Below, piece after piece: positions 1 to 7,619 of a stretch of DNA of 63,617 nt. A model generated the notes under the pieces. It searched no databases. It was not told the DNA's origin and worked only from the letters and a program-made list of their open reading frames with translations. Source of the stretch: Pseudomonas asturiensis (GTDB lineage: Bacteria; Pseudomonadota; Gammaproteobacteria; Pseudomonadales; Pseudomonadaceae); NCBI RefSeq assembly GCF_900143095.1, contig NZ_FRDA01000007.1, positions 1 to 63,617 of the forward strand, written 5' to 3'. A program made the position numbers and the translations under genes. Numbering within the stretch: position 1 is the stretch's first letter; every line of letters begins with the position of its first letter.

Positions 1-172
1 TAACTCATTGAATCTCAAGGCTTTTTCGTTTCCGTCTGCGCCGGAAGTGGGGCGAATTATAGACACATCACAGAGCGCGTCAACAGCTAATTTCAAAAAA
101 CTGTCATCTCTCCAATGATCCCTAATGAATACGGGATATATCTATCCAGCAGCCCCACTCCACACGCCTGTC

Positions 173-1666
173 TTACAGACTGGGAAACGCAAACTGCGAC
201 GCTTCATGACTCGCACGCTGCGGCCAACGCTGCGTGATTGCCTTGCGGCGCGTATAGAAGCGCACGCCATCCGGGCCATACGCATGCAGGTCGCCGAACA
301 GCGAACGCTTCCACCCACCAAAGCTGTGATAAGCAACCGGCACCGGCAAAGGCACGTTGACGCCGACCATGCCCACTTCAATTTCGTCACAGAACAGGCG
401 CGCCGCTTCGCCATCTCGCGTGAAGATGCATGTGCCGTTGCCGTACTCGTGATCGTTGATCAGTTGCATGGCCGCCTCCAGGCTGTCCACACGTACGATG
501 CACAGCACGGGTCCGAAGATCTCTTCTTTATAGATACGCATCTGCGGGGTCACGCGATCAAACAGGCATCCGCCCATGAAGAAGCCATGTTCATGACCGG
601 CGACCTGAAGACCGCGCCCATCCACAACCAGTGTCGCACCTGACTGCACGCCGTCTTCTATATAGCCGCTGACCTTGTCGCGATGCTGCCCCGTCACCAG
701 CGGTCCCATGTCCAGACCACAGGTCGTACCTGCACCGATTTTCAGGCTCTGGATCTGCGGCACCAGTTTCGCCACGAGTGCATCGGCGATCTGATCACCC
801 ACGCAGACCGCAACGGAGATCGCCATGCAACGTTCGCCGCACGAACCGTAGGCTGCGCCCATCAAGGCACTCACCGCGTTATCCAGGTCTGCGTCCGGCA
901 TCAGCACTGCATGATTCTTCGCGCCGCCCAGTGCCTGAACGCGCTTGCCGCGTGCAGCGCCTTCTTTATAGATGTACTCGGCGATAGGTGTCGAACCGAC
1001 AAAACTCAACGCTTTGACTTCCGGCGCTTCGATCAGCGCATCCACCGCCACCTTGTCGCCGTGAACCACATTGAGCACGCCTTTGGGCAAACCTGCCTCA
1101 TGCAGCAACTCGGCAATCAGCAAAGTGGAGCTGGGATCACGCTCGGAAGGTTTGAGAATGAAGCAGTTGCCACAGACGATCGCCAGCGGATACATCCACA
1201 GCGGCACCATCGCCGGAAAGTTGAACGGGGTGATGCCCGCCACGATGCCCAGCGGCTGGAAGTCTGACCAGGCATCAATGTTAGGACCGACGTTACGGCT
1301 GTATTCACCCTTGAGCACTTCGGGCGCAGCGCAGGCGTATTCGACGTTCTCGATACCGCGCTTCAGTTCACCCGCAGCATCTTCCAGCGTCTTGCCATGT
1401 TCTTCGCTGATCAATTGAGCGATGCGCCCCTCGTTCTGTTCCAGCAATTGCTTGAAACGAAACATCACCTGAGCCCGCTTCGCAGGCGGTGTATTACGCC
1501 AGGCCGGAAAGGCTGATTTTGCAGAGTCGATAGCCTGCTGAACGGTTTCGCGACTGGCCAGCGCAACCTTGTGAACGGCTTGCCCGGTCGACGGGTTGAA
1601 CACATCGGCCGTGCGCCCTTCGCCGGAAACGAACTCCCCGTGAATCAGGTGTTGAATGCTGCTCAT
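173..1666 (-). CDS. mmsA: CoA-acylating (methyl)malonate-semialdehyde dehydrogenase
   Basis: This 497-aa aldehyde dehydrogenase family protein oxidises malonate or methylmalonate semialdehyde to acetyl- or propionyl-CoA with NAD+ and CoA. The whole length fits the MmsA/IolA family: the Rossmann segment with FVGSTPIAEYIY, then the active-site cysteine motif GSCGERCMA near residue 280, and the conserved C-terminal YHSFGGWKRSLFGD. I start it at ATG 1666, which follows GGAG by six bases; the frame stays open to a TTG at 1678. It lies 81 bases downstream of the beta-alanine aminotransferase on the same strand, so it probably removes the semialdehyde that enzyme makes. That makes it the counterpart of P. 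aeruginosa BauC (PA0130). Specificity between malonate and methylmalonate semialdehyde cannot be read from sequence. Confidence 0.92.
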   Translation of the reverse strand: MSSIQHLIHGEFVSGEGRTADVFNPSTGQAVHKVALASRETVQQAIDSAKSAFPAWRNTPPAKRAQVMFRFKQLLEQNEGRIAQLISEEHGKTLEDAAGELKRGIENVEYACAAPEVLKGEYSRNVGPNIDAWSDFQPLGIVAGITPFNFPAMVPLWMYPLAIVCGNCFILKPSERDPSSTLLIAELLHEAGLPKGVLNVVHGDKVAVDALIEAPEVKALSFVGSTPIAEYIYKEGAARGKRVQALGGAKNHAVLMPDADLDNAVSALMGAAYGSCGERCMAISVAVCVGDQIADALVAKLVPQIQSLKIGAGTTCGLDMGPLVTGQHRDKVSGYIEDGVQSGATLVVDGRGLQVAGHEHGFFMGGCLFDRVTPQMRIYKEEIFGPVLCIVRVDSLEAAMQLINDHEYGNGTCIFTRDGEAARLFCDEIEVGMVGVNVPLPVPVAYHSFGGWKRSLFGDLHAYGPDGVRFYTRRKAITQRWPQRASHEASQFAFPSL

Positions 1667-1747
1667 GAAAAACTCCAAAAGGGTTCCCGGCAGGCGCGAA
1701 TCTCAAGGCGCCTGCCGCTTATATAAGAAGGATGTGAGCGGAGGCGA

Positions 1748-3094
1748 TCAATCGACCTGGTTCAGCGCTTCACCGACAGCGTCAAACAAGCGGTCCAGGT
1801 CCTGCGCCTTGCTGTTGAAGGTCGGTCCGAACTGCAGCGTGTCGCCGCCAAACCGTACATAGAAGCCGGCTTTCCACAATTTCATACCGGCCTCGAACGG
1901 CCGCACGATCATATCGCCATCACGCGGTGCGATCTGAATCGCTCCCGCCAGGCCGTAGTTGCGGATGTCCACGACGTTCCTGGTGCCTTTGATACCGTGC
2001 AAGGCACGCTCGAAATGAGGGGCGATTTCTGCGGCCTGCTGCACCAGGTTCTCGCGCTGCAACAGTTCCAGCGCAGCCAGGCCTGCGGCACAGGCGACCG
2101 GGTGTGCCGAATACGTGTAGCCATGAGGGAATTCGACGGCGTATTCCGGCGTCGGCTGGTTCATGAACGTTTGATAAATCTCGCTGCTCGCAATCACCGC
2201 GCCCATCGGGATCGCACCATTGGTGATCTGCTTGGCGATGCACATCAAATCAGGGGTCACGCCGAAGCTGTCCGAACCGAACATGGAACCGGTGCGACCG
2301 AAGCCGGTGATGACCTCGTCGAAGATCAACAGGATGTTGTGCTGATCGCAAATTTTACGCAAACGCTTGAGGTAACCCTGCGGCGGCACAATCACACCCG
2401 CCGAACCGGCCATGGGCTCGACGATCACCGCAGCGATGTTCGACGCATCGTGCAGCTCGATCAGCTTGAGCATCTCGTCAGCGAGTGCGATACCGCCCGC
2501 TTCCGGCATGCCCTTCGAATACGCGTTGCTGGCCAGCAGCGTGTGCGGCAGATGATCGACGTCCATCAATTGACCGAACATCTTGCGGTTACCGTTCACG
2601 CCGCCAAGGCTGGTGCCCGCCACGTTCACACCGTGGTAACCGCGCGCTCGACCGATCATCTTGGTCTTGGTCGCCTGGCCCTTCAGACGCCAGTAGGCGC
2701 GCACCATCTTCACCGCCGTGTCTGCACATTCGGACCCGGAGTTGGTATAGAACACGTGATTGAGATTGCCCGGTGTCAGATCGGTGATTTTCTCTGCCAG
2801 TTGAAACGACAATGGATGGCCGAACTGAAAACCGGGTGAATAATCCAGCACACCCAGTTGCTTGTAGACGGCTTCCTGGATTTCCTTGCGGGTATGCCCG
2901 GCACCGCAGGTCCACAGACCCGAAAGCGCGTCATAGATCTTGCGGCCCTTGTCGTCTGTCAGGTAACTGCCCTGCGCCGCAACGATCATGCGCGGGTCGC
3001 GCTGGAAGTTGCGATTGGCCGTGTAAGGCATCCAGTGGGCATCAAGCTTCAGCTGACTGGAGACAGAAAGATCGGACGACTCGAGCATATTCAT
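1748..3094 (-). CDS. bauA: Beta-alanine (omega-amino acid):pyruvate aminotransferase
   Basis: This 448-aa class III PLP-dependent transaminase moves the amino group of beta-alanine, or another omega-amino acid, to pyruvate, giving malonate semialdehyde and alanine. Visible signatures are the N-terminal HWMPYTANRNF typical of omega-amino-acid transaminases, LSGLWTCGAGH, the glycine-rich NSGSECADTAVKM, the cofactor aspartate in LLIFDEVITGFGRTG, and the PLP lysine in CIAKQITNGAIPMGA. Length is normal for the family. The dehydrogenase downstream consumes the semialdehyde and a LysR gene is divergent, as in the P. aeruginosa bau locus. The small bauB gene that I recall lying between bauA and bauC in PAO1 is absent here: only 81 bases separate the two genes. 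Confidence 0.92.
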   Translation of the reverse strand: MNMLESSDLSVSSQLKLDAHWMPYTANRNFQRDPRMIVAAQGSYLTDDKGRKIYDALSGLWTCGAGHTRKEIQEAVYKQLGVLDYSPGFQFGHPLSFQLAEKITDLTPGNLNHVFYTNSGSECADTAVKMVRAYWRLKGQATKTKMIGRARGYHGVNVAGTSLGGVNGNRKMFGQLMDVDHLPHTLLASNAYSKGMPEAGGIALADEMLKLIELHDASNIAAVIVEPMAGSAGVIVPPQGYLKRLRKICDQHNILLIFDEVITGFGRTGSMFGSDSFGVTPDLMCIAKQITNGAIPMGAVIASSEIYQTFMNQPTPEYAVEFPHGYTYSAHPVACAAGLAALELLQRENLVQQAAEIAPHFERALHGIKGTRNVVDIRNYGLAGAIQIAPRDGDMIVRPFEAGMKLWKAGFYVRFGGDTLQFGPTFNSKAQDLDRLFDAVGEALNQVD

Positions 3095-3183
3095 TGGAAC
3101 GAACCTCGTGTGTGCTTGAGCAAGCAGTTATTTCAGTTAAGGTGCCATGGAGCCCAGGTCCGGAAAATCTGACTTTTACGATC

Positions 3184-3204
3184 TTTAGTTTGATAGAGAC
3201 TAAA
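3184..3204. promoter_or_regulatory. Inverted repeat, candidate BauR operator
   Basis: A perfect 6-bp inverted repeat, TTTAGT-N9-ACTAAA, fits the T-N11-A style of LysR operators. It ends two bases before the regulator's ATG at 3207, where a ribosome-binding site should be, and no good Shine-Dalgarno sequence is visible. Occupancy here could repress the regulator itself. The repeat is seen directly; its function is inferred. Confidence 0.45.
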
Positions 3205-3206
3205 CA

Positions 3207-4127
3207 ATGAGCACCCGCCGCACCGATCCCCTTGCGCAAGTCAGTGACTTCGATATCCGCCTGCTGCGCCTGTTCAAGAGCGTAGTCGAGGCTGGCGGCT
3301 TCTCGGCGGCCGAAAGCGCGCTCGGAATCGGCCGATCGGCAATCAGTCAGCAGATGAGCGACCTTGAGCAACGTCTGGGCCTGCGTCTCTGCCAGCGTGG
3401 CCGGGCAGGTTTCTCGGTCACTGATGAAGGCAAAGAGGTCTATCAGTCGGCGCTGCAATTGCTGAGCGCACTGGAAAGCTTTCGAACCGAGGTCAACGGC
3501 CTGCATCAACACTTGCGGGGCGAGCTGAATATCGGCCTGACCGACAACCTGGTCACCATGCCCCACATGCGCATCACCCATGCGCTGTCGCAGCTCAAGG
3601 AGCTAGGGCCGGATGTGCACATCAACATCCGCATGATCGCACCGGCCGAAGTGGAGCAAGGCGTGCTTGAAGGTGGGCTGCATGTCGGCGTCGTCCCCCA
3701 GGTCAGCGCACTGCCGGGGCTGGACTACCAACCGTTGTACAGCGAGCGCTCGCTGCTTTATTGCGCCGTCGGCCATCCACTGTTCTATGCAGAAGATGCC
3801 GCGCTGGACAGCGAGCGCCTTGCAACGCAGGAAGCCATTGCGCCGACCTTTCGGCTGCCGACCGAGCTTCAGGCCCACTATCAGGCTCTCAGGTGCACCG
3901 CCAGCGCGTCGGACCGCGAAGGCATGGCGTTTCTCATATTGACCGGACGTTACATTGGCTATCTGCCAGACCATTACGCCAGCGCTTGGGTAAAGGAAGG
4001 CAGACTGCGCGCCCTCAAGCCCGATTCAAGATTTTATGACCTGAGCCTGGTGACCGTGACGCGTAAAGGACGACGCCCTCATTTGGTGCTGGAAAGTTTT
4101 CTGGAAAGGCTGGCTGCTACCCGATGA
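3207..4127 (+). CDS. bauR: LysR-type regulator, BauR-like
   Basis: This 306-aa LysR-family regulator has its winged helix-turn-helix at about residues 17-70 (VVEAGGFSAAESALG, then SAISQQMSDLEQRLG) followed by a two-lobe effector-binding domain. It is divergent from the aminotransferase with 112 bases between the starts. This is the layout of P. aeruginosa bauR/bauA, where the regulator activates beta-alanine catabolism. By position the inducer should be beta-alanine or a close analogue. The start is ATG 3207; it lacks an obvious Shine-Dalgarno and abuts an inverted repeat. The assignment as BauR is by context and family, not by motif. Confidence 0.8.
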   Translation: MSTRRTDPLAQVSDFDIRLLRLFKSVVEAGGFSAAESALGIGRSAISQQMSDLEQRLGLRLCQRGRAGFSVTDEGKEVYQSALQLLSALESFRTEVNGLHQHLRGELNIGLTDNLVTMPHMRITHALSQLKELGPDVHINIRMIAPAEVEQGVLEGGLHVGVVPQVSALPGLDYQPLYSERSLLYCAVGHPLFYAEDAALDSERLATQEAIAPTFRLPTELQAHYQALRCTASASDREGMAFLILTGRYIGYLPDHYASAWVKEGRLRALKPDSRFYDLSLVTVTRKGRRPHLVLESFLERLAATR

Positions 4128-4138
4128 CCCATTTCGTT

Positions 4139-4167
4139 GGCGCGGCGTCGACAGATGACGCAGCGCC
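4139..4167 (+). terminator. Hairpin downstream of the LysR gene
   Basis: Two 11-base arms (4139-4149 and 4157-4167) pair with one mismatch around a 7-base loop, just after the LysR stop. No T-tract follows, so it may be a weak terminator or a 3'-end stabiliser. Confidence 0.35.
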
Positions 4168-4329
4168 GCGAGGCCTGAAACCAGCAGATATCATTGATCC
4201 CGCAGGGTATATCAACGCTCATGCGGCATAACCTGAGCAAGTGGACAGCTTTTTGCAGAGCGTCTGGATAACCAAACGCCAGCCCATGGCGCATTCCATC
4301 CAGAGAGCGCGTAACCGCGAGAGCCTGCC

Positions 4330-5727
4330 ATGCAGCCTGACCCGTCCGACAATAACGACCTGATCTATGGCCTCGATGACCGGCCAAAACCACTGACGGC
4401 CATACTGGCAGCACTGCAACATGTACTGGCCAGCTTCGTAGGCATCATCACTCCGCCCCTGATTATTGGCTCGACACTGGGGCTTGGCGATTATCTGCCC
4501 TACCTGATCAGCATGGCGCTGATGGTCTCAGGCGTCGGTACGTTCATTCAGGCGCGCCGCCCGTTCGGCATCGGCGCCGGGATGATCTGTCTGCAGGGCA
4601 CCAGCTTCGCGTTTCTCGGCGCGGTGCTGTCGGCGGGCTTTCTGGTCAAGCAGCGTGGCGGCAGCCCGGAAGACATCATGGCGATGATCTTTGGCGTGTG
4701 CTTTTTCGGCGCGCTGGTGCAGATCGTGCTCAGTCGCTGCATCGGGCAACTGCGCCGCGTGATCACGCCGCTGGTGACCGGGATCGTGATCACGCTGATC
4801 GGTGTGAGCCTCATCAAGGTCGGCGTGACCGATCTGGGCGGCGGTTTCAATGCACCTGACTTCGGCTCGCCCCTTAACCTGGCGCTGGGCGTGTTCGTGC
4901 TGGTGGTGATCATTGCACTGAATCGCTCCAACACACCGTGGGTTCGGCTGTCGGGCATCATCATCGGCCTGGCGGTTGGCAGTATGGCGGCCTGGTTCAG
5001 CGGCAAGCTCGTACCGCAGCCTATTCATGACCTGCCGCTGATCAGCGTTCCAATGCCGTTTCGCTTCGGTTTCAGTTTTGACTGGAGCGCCTTCCTGCCG
5101 GTTGCGCTGATTTATCTGATCAGCAGCATCGAAACCGTCGGCGACCTGACCGCCAACTGCATGCTGGCCCGACAACCCATCAGCGGGCCCAGCTATGTGG
5201 CCAGGCTCAAAGGCGGCGTGCTGGGCGATGGGGTGAGCTGCATGCTGGCCGCTACCTTCAGCGCATTCCCGAATACCACCTTCGCCCAGAACAATGGCGT
5301 GATCCAGTTGACAGGCGTGGCCAGTCGTTACGTGGGTCTGTACATCGGTGCTGTGCTGTTCGTACTGGGGCTGTTTCCGCACATCGGTGCCATCGTTCAG
5401 CAGATTCCCAAACCGGTGCTGGGCGGCGCGACGCTGGTGATGTTTGGCAGTGTCGCGGCGGCAGGCGTACGGATCCTCGCTCAGTCGCCGCTGGATCGGC
5501 GCAGCATGCTGATCATCGCCACCTCGTTCGGCGTAGGTCTGGGCATTGCCTCCCAACCGGCACTGCTGCACCACATGCCAAAACTGGTGCAGAACCTGTT
5601 CGATTCGGCCATCACCAGCGGTGGCCTGACCGCGATTGTGATGTGCCTGTTGATACCCGAAAGTAAAGTCGTCGCGTCTGAGCCAGACACCGTCCAGCAC
5701 CCTGAACCCTTTGAGCATCAACGATAA
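4330..5727 (+). CDS. NCS2-family nucleobase:cation symporter (xanthine/urate type)
   Basis: This 465-aa inner-membrane permease of the nucleobase:cation symporter-2 family is strongly hydrophobic, with 12 or more membrane segments. Family signatures are the early QHVLASFVGIITPP, the glutamate in the segment ISSIETVGDLTANC, and FPNTTFAQNNGVIQLTG, the Q-N-N-G motif of the purine branch. These favour xanthine or uric acid over uracil as substrate. It opens a run of purine genes and is followed by a RutR-like regulator 81 bases downstream, which may control it. The start ATG 4330 has only a weak ribosome-binding site (GAGAGCC). The exact substrate is not decidable from sequence alone. Confidence 0.88.
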   Translation: MQPDPSDNNDLIYGLDDRPKPLTAILAALQHVLASFVGIITPPLIIGSTLGLGDYLPYLISMALMVSGVGTFIQARRPFGIGAGMICLQGTSFAFLGAVLSAGFLVKQRGGSPEDIMAMIFGVCFFGALVQIVLSRCIGQLRRVITPLVTGIVITLIGVSLIKVGVTDLGGGFNAPDFGSPLNLALGVFVLVVIIALNRSNTPWVRLSGIIIGLAVGSMAAWFSGKLVPQPIHDLPLISVPMPFRFGFSFDWSAFLPVALIYLISSIETVGDLTANCMLARQPISGPSYVARLKGGVLGDGVSCMLAATFSAFPNTTFAQNNGVIQLTGVASRYVGLYIGAVLFVLGLFPHIGAIVQQIPKPVLGGATLVMFGSVAAAGVRILAQSPLDRRSMLIIATSFGVGLGIASQPALLHHMPKLVQNLFDSAITSGGLTAIVMCLLIPESKVVASEPDTVQHPEPFEHQR

Positions 5728-5808
5728 TTTCCTGTGCCCGCTTGCGAGTTGGTCGCAGGTGGGTTATCTGTCGTTCGTTGCGCCCCCTGACCTGCCCGGA
5801 ATCGCCCC

Positions 5809-6471
5809 ATGACCCTTGAAGTCCATGCTCACAGCGTCCACGTCGCAAAGCCTGCAAGCCGCATTCGCCAGAAGAACGAAGAGGCAATCATCAAGGCCGC
5901 TGAAGACGAATTTGCACGTCACGGCTTCAAGGGCACCAGCATGAACACCATTGCACTGAAGGCCGGGTTGCCCAAGGCCAACCTGCACTACTACTTCACC
6001 AACAAACTGGGGCTTTATGTTGCGGTGTTGAGCAACATCATCGAGCTGTGGGACAGCACCTTCAATACCTTGAGTGTGGAAGACGATCCCGCACAGGCGC
6101 TCACCGGATACATCCGCGCCAAGATGGAGTTTTCGCGTCGCCAGCCTCAGGCATCGCGCATTTTCGCCATGGAAATCATCAGCGGCGGCGAGTGCATGAG
6201 CGAGTACTTCAGTCAGGACTACCGCCTATGGTTCCAGGGACGGGCAGCGGTTTTCCAGGCCTGGATCGACGCCGGCAAGATGGACGCAGTCGATCCGGTG
6301 CACCTGATATTCCTGCTGTGGGGCAGCACCCAGCACTACGCCGACTTCGCCACGCAGATCTGTCGCGTCACCGGACGCACCCGTCTGACCAAGCAGGACA
6401 TGGACGACGCCAGCGAAAACCTGATCAGGATCATCCTCAAAGGTTGTGGGCTCATGCCGCCAGCCTTGTAG
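5809..6471 (+). CDS. TetR-family regulator, RutR-like
   Basis: This 220-aa repressor-type protein has an N-terminal TetR helix-turn-helix (residues about 20-65: AAEDEFARHGFKGTSMNTIA, then KANLHYYFTNK) and a C-terminal domain of the RutR/YcdC type, recognisable from the FAMEIISGGE region and the LWGSTQHYADFATQI segment. RutR in E. coli responds to uracil and thymine and controls pyrimidine and purine genes. Here it sits between an NCS2 purine permease and a purine ABC transporter, not beside pyrimidine-degradation genes, so its ligand may be a nucleobase of this pathway. The next gene starts 32 bases after its stop and may be co-transcribed. Confidence 0.85.
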   Translation: MTLEVHAHSVHVAKPASRIRQKNEEAIIKAAEDEFARHGFKGTSMNTIALKAGLPKANLHYYFTNKLGLYVAVLSNIIELWDSTFNTLSVEDDPAQALTGYIRAKMEFSRRQPQASRIFAMEIISGGECMSEYFSQDYRLWFQGRAAVFQAWIDAGKMDAVDPVHLIFLLWGSTQHYADFATQICRVTGRTRLTKQDMDDASENLIRIILKGCGLMPPAL

Positions 6472-6503
6472 AATCCGCACCTTGTTGCCAGCTGGACAGA
6501 CGC

Positions 6504-7097
6504 ATGCCTTTTACCCTTCTTGGCCCTTGCGAGTTTCGTGAAGAGATTCGCAAAAGCCGTTTCATCACCCTCGCTGCCCCGATTGCCAGCCCTGCTGACG
6601 CGCTGGCGTTTATCGAGCACAACAGTTATCTGGATGCGACCCACAACTGCTGGGCCTGGAAACTGAGCGATCAATACCGCAGTAACGATGACGGAGAACC
6701 TGGAGGCACCGCTGGCCGGCCGATCCTGGCCGCCATTGAGGCGCAGGGGTTTGATCAGGTGGTGGTGCTGGTGATTCGCTGGTACGGCGGCATCCAACTG
6801 GGAACCGGCGGCCTGGCCCGCGCGTACGGTGGCGGCGCCAACAAATGCCTGCAACAGGCGGCGCGTGTGGAACTGGTTAACCGGCTGTCCTTCAACCTTG
6901 AATGCAGCTTCAGCGAACTGGCACTGGTCAAGATCCGCCTGACGGAATCGAACGGGCAGGTGGAAGCCGAAAACTTTACCGCCAATGGCGTGGAAATGTC
7001 GATTGCCATCGGCCCGGAGCACGTCGAGACCTTCCAGCGCCAACTGGCGGACCTGAGTCGGGGCAGAATCATTCTGCATGCAGCGTCGACGCTGTAA
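6504..7097 (+). CDS. YigZ/IMPACT family protein
   Basis: This 197-aa protein of the UPF0029/IMPACT family has the conserved N-terminal signature ATHNCWAWK and DDGEPGGTAGRPIL, followed by the RWYGGIQLGTGGLARAY block, then a C-terminal ferredoxin-like domain (DUF1949). Bacterial YigZ has no settled biochemical function; eukaryotic IMPACT proteins act on the GCN2 translational stress pathway. I start it at ATG 6504, although the frame is open far upstream through the TetR gene; the family N-terminus (PFTLLGPCEFREEIRKSRF) begins exactly there. Its link to the purine genes around it is probably only positional. Confidence 0.9.
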   Translation: MPFTLLGPCEFREEIRKSRFITLAAPIASPADALAFIEHNSYLDATHNCWAWKLSDQYRSNDDGEPGGTAGRPILAAIEAQGFDQVVVLVIRWYGGIQLGTGGLARAYGGGANKCLQQAARVELVNRLSFNLECSFSELALVKIRLTESNGQVEAENFTANGVEMSIAIGPEHVETFQRQLADLSRGRIILHAASTL

Positions 7098-7619
7098 TGA
7101 AGGCGTCATGCGCCTATGCGTACTTGCCCACACCTACTGTGCATCCGACTGTGGATAAGCTGAGCATACCCCGCTGCAAGCCTTGCCGGGCAAGCGTCGC
7201 AGGCAATTGATCGTTTTTTGTACAGATCACACAGCAACCTGTAAAAACATCGATAAAACAGCCATTTAAAGTGGCTTAGCACCATCGGCTACTAAGCAAT
7301 ACGGCGTTATTCAGGGGTCGCGGACTTTCGCACAGTAACTGTGGACCAACCTGTGGATAACAGGTGCAAGGGTCGCGCAGTCGCCGAGCGCACCGCTCTC
7401 GCATGAAGCTGTATGTTTTTTGCTCACATCAATGAGCCATATTGGCTCCCTGCTGCCTCGCGCCTGCCCTGATCTGGTGCTGAACGCGCTCACTCGGCAA
7501 TTGCAGCCTTGCTTCTGCAGTCCTGGCAGGCCCTATTCAGGGCCGCGCAACAAAAGCTGACTCCCTGGCCAGGATTTTGCTTTACCCACGAGCGACCCAC
7601 TCCTGCATCAGAGCCCGAC
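7098..7619. other. 522-bp intergenic region with two DnaA-box matches and palindromes
   Basis: No convincing gene is present. The stretch has two perfect 9-base DnaA-box matches (TGTGGATAA, the complement of TTATCCACA) at 7150-7158 and 7352-7360. Two neighbouring palindromes follow: CACAGT-A-ACTGTG at 7331-7343 and ACCTGT-GGATA-ACAGGT at 7349-7365, the latter enclosing the second box. An AT-rich tract lies at 7209-7275. The 3' part must carry the ABC transporter promoter, which I could not locate with confidence. Confidence 0.5.

Noticed and set aside
1..172. Additional gene or terminator before the first dehydrogenase gene's end
   Set aside because: No open frame with a start site and no hairpin with T-tract is visible in these 172 bases.
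4528..5721. Long antisense open frame of nearly 400 codons opposite the NCS2 permease gene
   Set aside because: It is a mirror of a strongly coding gene in high-GC DNA, has a composition dominated by H, Q, R and D, and has no domain or ribosome-binding site.
7098..7619. Chromosomal replication origin, from two DnaA-box matches
   Set aside because: No dnaA, rpmH or gidA neighbours, only two boxes about 200 bases apart, and no clear AT-rich unwinding repeats next to them.
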